Of a stretch of 64,000 nucleotides of DNA, positions 30,807-41,962 are shown piece by piece. The notes beneath the pieces were generated by a model. The model made no database searches. It was not told the origin of the DNA and saw only the letters and a list, made by a program, of their open reading frames with translations. This DNA is from Acidithiobacillus ferrooxidans ATCC 23270. GTDB taxonomy: Bacteria > Pseudomonadota > Gammaproteobacteria > Acidithiobacillales > Acidithiobacillaceae. The translations under genes and the position numbers were made by a program. Each line of letters opens with the position of its first letter. The first letter of the stretch is position 1. The stretch covers positions 1,952,001-2,016,000 of the forward strand of contig NC_011761.1 in assembly GCF_000021485.1 (NCBI RefSeq). The letters run 5' to 3'.

Positions 30807-33548
30807 TTAATCTCCGTCAGACGGCATAGGCGGCTCAGGCTCCCGAGGAACGGTAAAACAAAAAACCGCACCACGCACTGCAACCCGGTTACGCACCCAG
30901 ATACGTCCGCCATGCAACTCTATGATAGCAGCACAAATGGCGAGGCCCAGTCCGCTGCCACCCAGTCCATGGGGCGGTTTGACCTGGCTGAAGCGAAGAA
31001 ATATCTCCTCTTCGCGGCCGGGTGGTACGCCAAAGCCGTGGTCAATGACGCAAACAGTAATTTCCGCATCGTTCGCATAGGCTTCTAGCTCGATAGCGCG
31101 ACCACTCGGGCTATATCTACAAGCATTTTCCAGCAGGTTAGTGAGCACTTGCACCATAAGTTGCGGATCCACGAGAAGTAATGGCAGGTCTTTGGAGATC
31201 CGCACCTGAAAAGGACGATCAGCGCATACGGCCTTAACCTGATCGCGTGCGGTGACCAGCAGGTCTTCCAGGGGAACCCATTCTTTTTTGATATGGAGTC
31301 GCCCGGACTGCAATGCGGCCATATGCAGAATGCGGTCCACGGTGTGTTCCATCTTTTGGGTTTGCTCACGAATATTCTCCAGGAGATCATGCTCCTCGGC
31401 CGTCAAGCCCTGCGCATTGCGCTGGAGTGTCGTCGCGGTGCCCAGTACACCAGCCAGGGGCGTCCGGAGGTCATGGGAAACGGCGCCCAAAAGCGCATTT
31501 TGTAATTGCTCGACCCGCAAACGGACATCGGCTTCCGTTCGTTGAAGAGAAGCTTGCGCCGAATCCAGAGCCACCGCGATGAGTCGCGCTACTGTTTCGA
31601 GAAAGCGCAACCAGTCGACAGGAGCCCGACGCAGGTCGAGATCCGACAGCATCATGACCCCCAGCGCACGCTCGCCGGACAGCATGGGCATAAACAGTGC
31701 CGGAATATCCGCCAGCGTGTCGGTGCTCATCCCGGCGTTCTTTTTATTCAGAAAGCTCCACCGGGCGGCAGCCCGCAGGTTGCGTTGTGGAGCTTCCAGG
31801 TCGGTGGACGCTGGAAACATCTGCAAAGGACCACCCGCGTTGTCCACCAGCGGCAGCCAGAATGCGACCGCAATACCCAGGGTCTGGTGCAACTTCTCGA
31901 TACTGGCGTTCAGAATCCCCTCGACGCCACGGGCACTGCTGAGCGCCTGAACCAGTTGATAGAGGTTGCGGGCACGTCGCTCGCGGATCCGGGCCATGAG
32001 TTCCTGCTCGCGGGATCGCGCCACCAGTTGGCTGATGAGCAGGATCAGAGAGAGGATCAGTGCAAAGTAAGCAAGCGAGCCCACCGTGGTTGGCAGACCG
32101 CGATCCAACCCAAACGAGTAGTAGCTAACCACGGCGGCAATGAACGTGATGAGGGAGGGCCAGCGGCCGTACATCAGGGCGGTGCCCACCGCGCCCAGCA
32201 TGTAGAGCATGAACACTCCGGCGAAACCCAGGTAAGCCCCCAGAGACCAGGCCAGACCGCTTAAGGCGAGACCTATTGTTCCGCTGATCACAAAGGCGCG
32301 ATTCCGAGTGCGGCGGCGCAGGGGCGTGTCCACAATGCCAAGGTATTGTTGATTCCGCAGGCGTCGATCTTCGGGAATGGCTTTTTTAACCGGTAATGGA
32401 TGGATTACCACATCGATGCCGCGCTCGCTGTTCAACAGATGGGCCGTCAAAGACCCGGGCCACCACCAAAGGAATTTGCGCAGGCCCTGGGTCTGTCCCA
32501 GTACAATCTGGGTGACGTCGCGCAGCCGCGCATAAGCCAAAACCTCCGCGCCGATATTTACTCCGGTCAGACGTGCGGTTTCCGCACCCAAACTTTCCGC
32601 AAGATGCAGGTGATTCCATATCCATGCCTGGGTCTGGGGTCTCTGCAGCAGGCCGCGTGGAGTGTCCACATGAATCACCAGCCAGTCAGCCCGTTGGGCG
32701 GTCGCCAGGTGATATGCCGCGCGCACCAGATGCTCATCTTCCGGGCGGCCACTTACGGCTACCAGCAAACGATCCCGGCTACCGCTACGTCGCCCCTCCT
32801 CCGGATTCTGTTGATGAAACTGTCGCAACTCCAGATCAACCCGGTCCGCTGCCAGTCGCAATGCCAATTGCCTCAGGGCGATGAGGTTGCCTTTACGGAA
32901 AAAATGGGTCATCGCGCGCTGACCGCGATCGCCCAGGTACACCTTACCCTCCTTCAGCCGTTGCAAAAGATCCTCGTCACTGATATCTACCAGAATCACT
33001 TCATCGGCCTGCTGAATGATCTGATCCGGCAGGGTCTCCTGAACCTGTATCCCGGTAATCTGCTGGACGACTTCGTGGACACTCTCCAGGTGCTGAACAT
33101 TCACGGTGGTCGCCACGGAAAGACCCGCGTCCAGCAGTTCCTCCAGATCCTGCCAGCGCTTCTTGTGGCGAGAGCCGGGGGCGTTGCTATGGGCGAGTTC
33201 GTCCAGCAGGAGCAGTCCGGGACGACGGGCAAGGGCCGCATCCAGATCAAACTCTTCAAGCACAACGTTTTTATAAGCAAGATGCACTCGCGGTAACGTC
33301 GGCAGGGCATCGGCCAACGTTTGGGTTTCACTGCGCTGGTGGGTTTCGACGATGCCCACCAAAACGTCCACCCCCTTGGCCATCTCCTGCTGCCCGTAGC
33401 GCAACATGGCGTAGGTCTTCCCAACGCCTGGAGCGGCGCCAAAAAAAATCTTGAGGCGACCGCGCTGACGCGCCTGCTCCTCTTGTTGCACCTGTGCCAA
33501 CAGGGCATCCGGATCGGGTCGCCCATCTTTGCGATCTTCAGTAGCCAT
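30807..33548 (-). CDS. kdpD: Potassium sensor histidine kinase KdpD
   Basis: A 913-residue inner-membrane sensor. The N-terminal KdpD domain has a Walker A-like FFGAAPGVGKTYAML and DELAHSN. It is followed by a USP-like domain (residues about 250-370), four membrane segments around 400-500, a GAF-like region, then the kinase core with GAVSHDLRTPLAG (phospho-His), an N box (TNLLENACRYSP) and the G boxes VIDHGFGVPPG and GGSGLGLAIC. All catalytic motifs are present. It is divergent from the kdpFABC operon, with 273 bases between. Confidence 0.97.
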   Translation of the reverse strand: MATEDRKDGRPDPDALLAQVQQEEQARQRGRLKIFFGAAPGVGKTYAMLRYGQQEMAKGVDVLVGIVETHQRSETQTLADALPTLPRVHLAYKNVVLEEFDLDAALARRPGLLLLDELAHSNAPGSRHKKRWQDLEELLDAGLSVATTVNVQHLESVHEVVQQITGIQVQETLPDQIIQQADEVILVDISDEDLLQRLKEGKVYLGDRGQRAMTHFFRKGNLIALRQLALRLAADRVDLELRQFHQQNPEEGRRSGSRDRLLVAVSGRPEDEHLVRAAYHLATAQRADWLVIHVDTPRGLLQRPQTQAWIWNHLHLAESLGAETARLTGVNIGAEVLAYARLRDVTQIVLGQTQGLRKFLWWWPGSLTAHLLNSERGIDVVIHPLPVKKAIPEDRRLRNQQYLGIVDTPLRRRTRNRAFVISGTIGLALSGLAWSLGAYLGFAGVFMLYMLGAVGTALMYGRWPSLITFIAAVVSYYSFGLDRGLPTTVGSLAYFALILSLILLISQLVARSREQELMARIRERRARNLYQLVQALSSARGVEGILNASIEKLHQTLGIAVAFWLPLVDNAGGPLQMFPASTDLEAPQRNLRAAARWSFLNKKNAGMSTDTLADIPALFMPMLSGERALGVMMLSDLDLRRAPVDWLRFLETVARLIAVALDSAQASLQRTEADVRLRVEQLQNALLGAVSHDLRTPLAGVLGTATTLQRNAQGLTAEEHDLLENIREQTQKMEHTVDRILHMAALQSGRLHIKKEWVPLEDLLVTARDQVKAVCADRPFQVRISKDLPLLLVDPQLMVQVLTNLLENACRYSPSGRAIELEAYANDAEITVCVIDHGFGVPPGREEEIFLRFSQVKPPHGLGGSGLGLAICAAIIELHGGRIWVRNRVAVRGAVFCFTVPREPEPPMPSDGD

Positions 33549-33700
33549 CTGTTATTACCAGGTACCGGATACCACCGTCCATAACGCTCCTTGGTTGTCG
33601 CTTCTTCCCGCGTTTGAGCATAGGCCAAAGCCCGGCCATTACCAAGCGGGTCAACGCCACCATTATCTGCAATGGGTATGGTTTACCCAGAAAATATACC

Positions 33701-33744
33701 ATTTATATAGAATTTATAGATGATTTATATGGAATTTATAGATG
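33701..33744. promoter_or_regulatory. Tandem KdpE operator repeats
   Basis: Two adjacent 22-bp direct repeats (33701-33722 and 33723-33744) differ at one base. Each contains TTTATA-N5-TTTATA, an 11-bp period typical of OmpR-family sites and close to the TTTATA-N5-TTTACA-type site known at E. coli kdp. They lie upstream of the kdp operon promoter and within the kdpD/kdpF divergent region. Confidence 0.75.
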
Positions 33745-33749
33745 CCATC

Positions 33750-33777
33750 TTGCTAGGCTTTCACGCGGGTATATTAT
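33750..33777 (+). promoter_or_regulatory. kdp operon promoter
   Basis: TTGCTA (33750-33755) and TATTAT (33772-33777) are separated by 16 bases, immediately downstream of the tandem operator repeats. This is suitable for activation by KdpE from an adjacent upstream site. Confidence 0.5.
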
Positions 33778-33821
33778 GATTGCGTGCGGGATGTTGGCCC
33801 GTGCTCACGCAGGAGGTTGGC

Positions 33822-33914
33822 ATGGAATTTGTATACTTTTTTATTGTTGTCGGTTTTTTCCTGGCCTCCATAGGGGTTGTTGAGCTATTGGATCGCCTGA
33901 GGAGTATAAAATGA
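33822..33914 (+). CDS. 30-residue membrane protein preceding kdpF
   Basis: This short ORF begins MEFVYFFIVVGFFLASIGVV and ends ELLDRLRSIK. It is one membrane helix followed by a charged tail, with a strong AGGAGG ribosome site at the right spacing. Its stop overlaps the KdpF start as ATGA. Similar tiny proteins ending in a (E/C)xL(D/E)RL-like tail lie upstream of kdpF in other proteobacteria (recollection, not searched). A structural or assembly role in the Kdp complex is possible. Confidence 0.65.
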   Translation: MEFVYFFIVVGFFLASIGVVELLDRLRSIK

Positions 33915-34003
33915 ACGCTTTTGTGTGGATAGGCCTCGGATTGGGCGCCATGCTCTTCATCTATCTTTTGGTATTCCTGATTAATCCGGAGCGCTTTCTA
34001 TGA
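33911..34003 (+). CDS. kdpF: K+-transporting ATPase KdpF subunit
   Basis: A 30-residue single-helix protein. Its C-terminal half, IYLLVFLINPERF, resembles KdpF of E. coli (29 residues, ending in a similar YALIN/YLLINPE pattern), which stabilises the KdpABC complex like a lipid. It overlaps both the upstream small ORF and kdpA by ATGA, so translation is coupled through the operon. Confidence 0.8.
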   Translation: MNAFVWIGLGLGAMLFIYLLVFLINPERFL

Positions 34004-35751
34004 TATCCACCATCATACTGACAGCCGTGGTTTTATTCTTGACCATTCTGCTGGCCTTGCCTCTGGGACGCTATATGCATCGAGTCTATGCGGGCGATCG
34101 ATTCTGGGCGACACGCCTGATGGGTCCCGTGGAGCGGGGAATTTACCGCGTCACCGGAGTTTCGGCGAGCGAGGAAATGGGTTGGAAGCGCTACGCCATC
34201 GCCCTGTTGATCTTTAACCTGATCGGTGGCGTTTTTCTCTATGCCTTGTTGTTGGCGCAAGGTGCTCTACCCCTGAATCCTTTACACTTCGGTGGCGTCC
34301 AGGGTGGCTCCGCTTTCAATACTGCGGTGAGCTTCCTCACCAATACCAATTGGCAGGATTACGCCGGCGGCTCGACCATGAGTTATCTCTCGCAGATGCT
34401 GGGCCTGACCGTGCAGAATTTCCTCTCGGCGGCGACGGGTATCACCATCGTCCTGCCCATCATTCGCGCTATCGCCCGTCATAAAACCAAGGATCTCGGA
34501 AATTTCTGGGTCGATATGACCCGCACCGTTTTATACGTGCTGCTTCCCCTCTCCGCGCTCTTTGCCTTGATTCTCATGGAACAGGGCGTGGTCCAAACCC
34601 TCACCGGTGAGGTGCGGGCGGATCTTATTGCACCCTTTGTATCCGGCGGTAAGACCATTCTTCATCAGATAATGCATGTGGGACCGGTAGCCTCTCAAGA
34701 GGCCATCATGATGCTCGGCAACAATGGCGGCGGCTTTTTCAACATGAACGATGCCCACCCTTTCGAAAACCCCACCGCTCTCACCAATTTTTTAGAAACC
34801 CTGGCCATGATTCTCATTCCCTCCGCACTCGTGTTCCTGTTTGGGCATATGGCCAACGCCAAGCGCACAGCATGGGCCATCCTGATTTCCATGCTGATGC
34901 TCTTCATCCCCCTGACGCTCGTCAGTCAGCACTATCAACTGGCCGGGAACCCGGTGTTCACCCAGTTGGGGATCTCCCAGGCCAACACCGCGAGTCTTGC
35001 CGGCGGTGGCAATATGGAGGGAGTGGAAGACCGCATCGGCGCCGGCGCGACCGCGCTCTTTGCAACGGTGGCCACCGCGACCTCTACGGGGGCGGCCAAC
35101 GGCGCCTACGATTCTCTCATGCCGTTGTCGGGGGGGGTAAACCTTTTCCTGATGCAATTGGGTGAGGTCGTGTTTGGCGGTGTCGGTTCCGGTCTCGCCA
35201 CTTTCCTCGCCTTCATGATTTTCGCGGTTTTTCTCGGTGGTCTCATGGTGGGGCGCACGCCGGAGTTTCTCGGCAAGAAGATCGAGTCCTTTGAAATAAA
35301 AATGACCTCCCTCTCCATACTGGTCATGCCGTTGCTGGTGTTGATCGGTACTGCCCTCGCCGTCACCACGGTGGCGGGGCGGGCCGGTGTATTCAATCCC
35401 GGGGCGCACGGTTTCAGCGAAGTGCTCTATGCCGTGACGAGCCCCGCCAACAACAACGGCAGCGCATTCGGCGGCCTGAGCAGCAACACCCGGTTCTACA
35501 ACCTGCTTACCGGCATGTGCATGCTGTTGGGCCGGTACTGGACCTATCTGCCGTTGCTGGCGCTGGCGGGTGCTCTGGTCGAGAAAAAGAAAATCCCCGC
35601 GGGATCGGGAACACTGACGACTTACACGCCTATTTTCATTGGCCTGACGATTGGCGTCATTCTTCTGGTCGGCGCGCTCAACTTCTTTCCGGCGCTGGCG
35701 CTGGGTCCAGTTGCGGAGCAACTCGCGCCCCTGGCCACACTGACTCATTGA
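34000..35751 (+). CDS. kdpA: K+-transporting ATPase subunit A
   Basis: A 583-residue potassium-binding channel-like subunit of the high-affinity Kdp pump. The four selectivity-filter repeats are visible: FNTAVSFLTNTNWQ, MLGNNGGGFFNMN, ATATSTGAANGAYDS and SPANNNGSAFGG. About ten membrane segments are predicted. Length is normal for the family. It starts within the kdpF stop and is followed by kdpB after 12 bases. High-affinity potassium uptake supports both osmotic balance and the reversed membrane potential used by acidophiles (general knowledge). Confidence 0.98.
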   Translation: MISTIILTAVVLFLTILLALPLGRYMHRVYAGDRFWATRLMGPVERGIYRVTGVSASEEMGWKRYAIALLIFNLIGGVFLYALLLAQGALPLNPLHFGGVQGGSAFNTAVSFLTNTNWQDYAGGSTMSYLSQMLGLTVQNFLSAATGITIVLPIIRAIARHKTKDLGNFWVDMTRTVLYVLLPLSALFALILMEQGVVQTLTGEVRADLIAPFVSGGKTILHQIMHVGPVASQEAIMMLGNNGGGFFNMNDAHPFENPTALTNFLETLAMILIPSALVFLFGHMANAKRTAWAILISMLMLFIPLTLVSQHYQLAGNPVFTQLGISQANTASLAGGGNMEGVEDRIGAGATALFATVATATSTGAANGAYDSLMPLSGGVNLFLMQLGEVVFGGVGSGLATFLAFMIFAVFLGGLMVGRTPEFLGKKIESFEIKMTSLSILVMPLLVLIGTALAVTTVAGRAGVFNPGAHGFSEVLYAVTSPANNNGSAFGGLSSNTRFYNLLTGMCMLLGRYWTYLPLLALAGALVEKKKIPAGSGTLTTYTPIFIGLTIGVILLVGALNFFPALALGPVAEQLAPLATLTH

Positions 35752-35763
35752 GGAATCATCTCC

Positions 35764-37833
35764 ATGGAATCTACCCATCATAAACATGCGGCATCTCCGA
35801 TCCACTGGAAAGATCAGAGCCGGGGTGCCCTGTGGGACAGCTTCACTATGCTTTCCCCGCGTCGCCAGTTGCGCAATCCGGTGATGTTTGTCGTCTACGT
35901 CGGCTCTTGGCTGCTGCTCGCCCTCTTTTTTCACGATCTGATCGTGCAAAGCAGTGATGCGCTCTTTACCGGCGTGATCGACCTGTGGCTCTGGCTCACA
36001 CTGATTTTTGCCAATTTTTCGGAAGCACTGGCCGAGCGTCAGGGCGAGGCGCAGGCCGATAGCTTGCGGCAGAGCCGCCAGGAAGTTACTGCCAAAAAGC
36101 TGCCCAAGCCGGTGCGTGAGGCGAAGTATAAGGAGGTTCCCGGCGCAAGCCTGCGTAGCGGTGACTTTGTTCTGATAGAAGCGGGAGACCTCGTCCCCAC
36201 GGACGGTGAGGCGGTGGCGGGGGTCGCCGCCGTCGACGAAAGCGCCATCACGGGCGAGAGCGCGCCCGTCATCCGTGAAAGCGGTGGTGATCGTAGCGCG
36301 GTCACCGGCGGTACCCGAGTGATCTCGGACTGGCTCATCATCCGGGTGACGCAGGAGGCCGGACACACCTTCCTCGACAAAATGATCGCCATGGTGGAGG
36401 GGGCGGCACGGCGCAAAACTCCCAATGAAATCGCCCTGAGCATCCTGCTGGTGGTGTTGACGCTGGTCTTTCTCGTGGTCACCGTCACCCTTTTCCCATT
36501 TTCCTGGTACAGCGTGCATTATGCCGGCCACTCCGGATCGGTGATCAGCCTGACGGTGCTGGTAGCCTTGCTGGTCTGCCTGATTCCCACCACCATCGGA
36601 GCGCTGCTGCCCGCTATCGGTATTGCTGGCATCGTGCGGTTGCTGCAGAGCAATGTGGTGGCGACTTCCGGGCGCGCCATCGAGGCGGCGGGGGATGTGG
36701 ACGTGCTGCTTCTCGACAAAACCGGCACCATTACCTACGGCAACCGATCCGCGGTGGCGCTTTACCCCGTTTTAGCGGTTACCCAGGAAACCCTCGCGCA
36801 GGCGGCCCGCCGCGCCTCTTTGGCGGATGATACGCCGGAGGGCAAAAGTATCGTGACCCTTGCCGACAAACATTACCCGCAAAACCGGGAAACCTTGCCA
36901 CCGGAAGCGCAATTGATCCCTTTTTCTGCCGAGACCCGCATGAGTGGGGTGGACTGGGACGGGCAGCAGTTGCGTAAGGGCTCTCCCGACGCCATGAAGG
37001 TATGGGTCCAGTCACTCGGAGGAACCTGGCCATCGGAACTGGATGCCAAGGTACAGGAAATCGCGGGGGGTGGTGCGACACCCCTGGTGGTCTGCTCTGG
37101 CGCAGCGGTATTGGGTGCCATCGAGTTGCGGGACATTGTCAAAGCCGGCATCAAATCGCGCTTTGCCGAATTGCGGGCGATGGGTATCCGCACCGTCATG
37201 GTGACCGGCGACAATCCGTTGACTGCCGCCGCCATTGCCGCTGAAGCGGGGGTCGATGATTATCTCGCGGAAGCCAAACCGGAAACCAAGCTCGCGCGCA
37301 TTCGAGAATACCAGAATGAAGGTTACATGGTCGCGATGACCGGGGATGGTACCAATGACTCGCCGGCTCTTGCTCAAGCAGATGTCGGACTCTGTATGGC
37401 CAGTGGTACCCAGGCGGCGCGTGAAGCCTCCAACATGGTGGACATGGACTCCAATCCCACCAAATTGTTGGAGATCGTCCAGATTGGCAAGCAACTGCTG
37501 ATGACCCGCGGCGCCCTCACCACCTTCAGTGTGGCGAACGATGTGGCCAAATACTTCGCCATCATCCCGGCGGCGTTCGTATCGACTTACCCCCAACTGG
37601 GAGCACTGAATATCATGGATTTGAGCTCACCTACCCATGCCATCATGGCCGCGGTCATCTTCAACGCCCTCATCATTCCCTTTCTGATTCCTCTGGCCCT
37701 CAAAGGCATCAAGTTCCGTGCCGACTCGGCGCAGCACATCCTGCGCCGCAACGTGTGGATCTACGGATTGGGCGGCATTATTGCGCCATTTATCTTTATT
37801 AAACTGATCGACATGCTGCTGGTTGTACTGTAG
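35764..37833 (+). CDS. kdpB: K+-transporting ATPase ATP-binding subunit B
   Basis: A 689-residue P-type ATPase that hydrolyses ATP to drive KdpA. The A-domain loop is [12 protein letters not shown], the phosphorylated Asp is in [13 protein letters not shown] (near residue 318), and the hinge motif is [39 protein letters not shown] is the conserved membrane segment with Pro. Order and length are typical. It sits between kdpA (12 bases) and kdpC (12 bases). Confidence 0.98.
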   Translation: MESTHHKHAASPIHWKDQSRGALWDSFTMLSPRRQLRNPVMFVVYVGSWLLLALFFHDLIVQSSDALFTGVIDLWLWLTLIFANFSEALAERQGEAQADSLRQSRQEVTAKKLPKPVREAKYKEVPGASLRSGDFVLIEAGDLVPTDGEAVAGVAAVDESAITGESAPVIRESGGDRSAVTGGTRVISDWLIIRVTQEAGHTFLDKMIAMVEGAARRKTPNEIALSILLVVLTLVFLVVTVTLFPFSWYSVHYAGHSGSVISLTVLVALLVCLIPTTIGALLPAIGIAGIVRLLQSNVVATSGRAIEAAGDVDVLLLDKTGTITYGNRSAVALYPVLAVTQETLAQAARRASLADDTPEGKSIVTLADKHYPQNRETLPPEAQLIPFSAETRMSGVDWDGQQLRKGSPDAMKVWVQSLGGTWPSELDAKVQEIAGGGATPLVVCSGAAVLGAIELRDIVKAGIKSRFAELRAMGIRTVMVTGDNPLTAAAIAAEAGVDDYLAEAKPETKLARIREYQNEGYMVAMTGDGTNDSPALAQADVGLCMASGTQAAREASNMVDMDSNPTKLLEIVQIGKQLLMTRGALTTFSVANDVAKYFAIIPAAFVSTYPQLGALNIMDLSSPTHAIMAAVIFNALIIPFLIPLALKGIKFRADSAQHILRRNVWIYGLGGIIAPFIFIKLIDMLLVVL

Positions 37834-37845
37834 GAGGACGACGCC

Positions 37846-38466
37846 ATGATCAAAGACATCAAAACCGCGCTGTTGCTATTCCTGGTTCTGGCCGTGATGA
37901 CCGGCCTGATCTATCCCTTGGCCATGACGGGTATCGGTCAGATCGTGTTTCCCCATCAGGCCAACGGCTCACTCATTCATCAGCATGGACGGGTCGTGGG
38001 TTCCAGCCTCATTGGTCAGTATTTCCGCGAACCGCAGTATTTCTGGAGCCGCCCTTCGGCGACTTCACCGGTACCATACAACGGGGCGGGATCCAGCGCC
38101 TCCAATCTGGGCCCGAACAATCCTGCTCTGGCACAGCACGTGGCGGCGCGGATCAAGGCCCTCAAGGCCGCCGATCACGCGGGAAAAGGGCCGGTCCCGG
38201 TGGATCTCGTGACGTCTTCCGCGAGTGGTCTGGATCCTGACATCAGTATTGCGGCGGCGCTCTATCAGGTCCCACGCGTTGCGCGGACTGGTGGTATCAG
38301 TATCGTAACATTGCACCGGTTGATCAGGGAGAACACGACAGAACCCCTGCTGGGTTTCATCGGAGAACCAGTGGTCAATGTAGTGAAGCTCAATCTCGCG
38401 CTGCATGCGCGATATGTCACCGCACCTGTGGCAACGAAATCCCTCACGAAAGGACCACCATCATGA
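37846..38466 (+). CDS. kdpC: K+-transporting ATPase subunit C
   Basis: A 206-residue subunit with one N-terminal membrane helix ([23 protein letters not shown]) and a periplasmic domain. Conserved pieces are [55 protein letters not shown] and the C-terminal [10 protein letters not shown]. It completes the kdpFABC operon. A six-codon frame overlaps its stop (ATGATG at 38463) and appears meaningless. Confidence 0.97.
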   Translation: MIKDIKTALLLFLVLAVMTGLIYPLAMTGIGQIVFPHQANGSLIHQHGRVVGSSLIGQYFREPQYFWSRPSATSPVPYNGAGSSASNLGPNNPALAQHVAARIKALKAADHAGKGPVPVDLVTSSASGLDPDISIAAALYQVPRVARTGGISIVTLHRLIRENTTEPLLGFIGEPVVNVVKLNLALHARYVTAPVATKSLTKGPPS

Positions 38467-38513
38467 TGGCCTTCTGGGGATAACGCGACACCACGAAACC
38501 CTACCGTTGGCGG

Positions 38514-38780
38514 ATGGATTTGCTCTCTTCTAACGGTAAGGAGCCGACACATGGAGACATTATCATTGTCACATTGATGATGATCTTTTATGTCCTGGAG
38601 ACACGCTTTCTTTGGTGGACTCTGGTATTTTCCGTATCTTACCTCGGTACCTCCATTTATGGATTCCTGGCCGGCACCTGGCCTTTTGGCGTGATCGAGT
38701 TTATCTGGTGCCTGCTGGCGTTGCGTAAATGGTATCTGCTTTATGCTCGGAAAGAAAACATTACGGGCAAGACGGAATAA
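38514..38780 (+). CDS. Small membrane protein downstream of kdpC
   Basis: Up to 88 residues. From about residue 20 it is strongly hydrophobic and Trp/Phe rich: VTLMMIFYVLETRFLWWTLV, then YGFLAGTWPFGVIEFIWCLL, ending basic. Two or three membrane segments are likely. The start is uncertain: ATG 38514 lacks a good ribosome site, while AAGGAG near 38537 precedes ATG 38551, which is in another frame and ends after eight codons; ATG 38577 is internal to this frame. It is 47 bases after kdpC and may belong to the operon. The family was not identified. Confidence 0.5.
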   Translation: MDLLSSNGKEPTHGDIIIVTLMMIFYVLETRFLWWTLVFSVSYLGTSIYGFLAGTWPFGVIEFIWCLLALRKWYLLYARKENITGKTE

Positions 38781-38884
38781 ACGTAAACCGGTGGAAATGC
38801 TAACTGCTGGTCCATATTATTACGTTATCGTATGTGCAGTTTCCTCGTCGTGTTACGGGCAAAAATATATAACAATTATACGCT

Positions 38885-38902
38885 ATTTATATGGAATTTA
38901 TA
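38885..38902. promoter_or_regulatory. Extra KdpE-type operator copy
   Basis: ATTTATATGGAATTTATA is identical over 18 bases to 33723-33740 in the kdp regulatory region, with the same TTTATA-N5-TTTATA pattern. It is followed by an AT-rich stretch with TATTAT, 76 bases upstream of the truncated proB-like ORF. Confidence 0.6.
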
Positions 38903-38977
38903 TATTATGACCATATACAATATCCGTTGAGGACATAACCAGACAGGTTTTTACCCCAATGGAGTCTTTCAATAACC

Positions 38978-39508
38978 ATGAATACCGTCGATGAAACGAC
39001 CACGCATTCCGTAGTACTCAGCCGCTCAGCATTACAACAGCGCGCACGTCGCTGGGTTATCAAGATAGGGAGCGGTCTGCTGACTCAAGACGGTCAGCGA
39101 TTAGATTTGCCGGCCATGCGGCGCTTCATGCGGCAAATACTGCAGCTTCGCGCCGAAGGCATTGAGGTGGTATTGATATCCTCCGGCTCCGTCAGTATCG
39201 GAAAATGTCGCCAGGGCTGGGCACAGAAGATGACCACCGCCGAAGAACGTCAGGCGGCGGCCAGCGTGGGGCAATCCACCCTGATTCATGCCTATGAGAA
39301 TCTCCTGGCAAAGGAAGGCTTTGGGGGACGTCTCTGCGTTCTCAAAAGTTCGACCAGAGATTGCACAGGAATGCCTGGACACATCTTCAGATCCACAACA
39401 GTGCAGCAGTGGATGATCCATCCCATGCGCCGGATAAAAAATGAGGTTGCGGCGCCTCGTTCGGAGATGCCGCATTTTACCGCAATCCCAATGTTCAACA
39501 TTCGATAA
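38978..39508 (+). pseudogene. Truncated glutamate 5-kinase-like ORF
   Basis: The first 115 of 176 residues match the amino-acid kinase N-terminus of ProB: RRWVIKIGSGLLTQDGQRLD, GIEVVLISSGSVSIGK, TTAEERQAAASVGQ and LIHAYENLLAKEGF. ProB usually continues to about 260 residues (plus a PUA domain to about 370). Here homology stops and the last 60 residues are unrelated, so the substrate- and ATP-binding parts of the fold are lost. It cannot be a functional glutamate kinase on its own. It lies behind a KdpE-type box, so proline synthesis may once have been linked to potassium or osmotic control, or the piece is a chance relic. Confidence 0.7.
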
Positions 39509-39579
39509 CTCTGCACCTCCAGTGGATGCGCTGCGGCGGCCCATCCACTCCGTCACCTGCAATGCTCCGGGAGGAGAAA

Positions 39580-41544
<1,965 letters not shown>

Positions 41545-41602
41545 CGGTGAGCAGTATGCTTTCTTGGTGCTTTCGCTACCTTAATTCCAAAAAGAGTCTG
41601 TT

Positions 41603-41962
41603 ATGGTAGCTCTCATGACATCCCCTTCACGCCAGTTTCGCGCTGCTCTGGCGCTGATTGCGGTGAGAAAATCGCAATGGACTTTTGACAAATTAGCTCA
41701 GGAGTTACAGGTCGACGCCGGTCTGGTGAAGTTTTGCTGGAGGACCTTGCTGGAAACTGCGTGGCAGCTCTATCCCCCTCGGGCGAGATCGACGACAGGT
41801 CACTGGCAGCCCGACCCATCGATCAAGGCCATGATTGCTTTGGCGGCGTACCGCGCAAGACCCGATCGGATCGGGGACATCGCCCGTCAGTATGGGGTCA
41901 GTCTGCAGGACGTGGAACACTGGCGCTGTATTTTGATATGCCGGGCAGACTGGCTCTTTTAG
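41603..41962 (+). CDS. HTH protein with internally repeated transposase-OrfA-like motif
   Basis: A 119-residue protein of two similar halves. The first is FRAALALIAVRKSQ..FDKLAQELQVDAGLVKFCW; the second is IKAMIALAAYRARP..IGDIARQYGVSLQDVEHW. Each resembles the helix-turn-helix at the N-terminus of IS3-type OrfA (K/R-x-ALxA...IAxxYGVxxxxVxxW). No inverted repeats, OrfB or direct repeats were found nearby, so it may be a domesticated DNA-binding protein or an IS remnant. ATG 41615 is an alternative start. Confidence 0.55.
   Translation: MVALMTSPSRQFRAALALIAVRKSQWTFDKLAQELQVDAGLVKFCWRTLLETAWQLYPPRARSTTGHWQPDPSIKAMIALAAYRARPDRIGDIARQYGVSLQDVEHWRCILICRADWLF

Noticed and set aside
34792-36531. 579-codon frame antisense to kdpA and kdpB
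   Set aside because: It crosses two certain genes on the opposite strand and has the His/Gln/Arg-rich make-up of a shadow frame.
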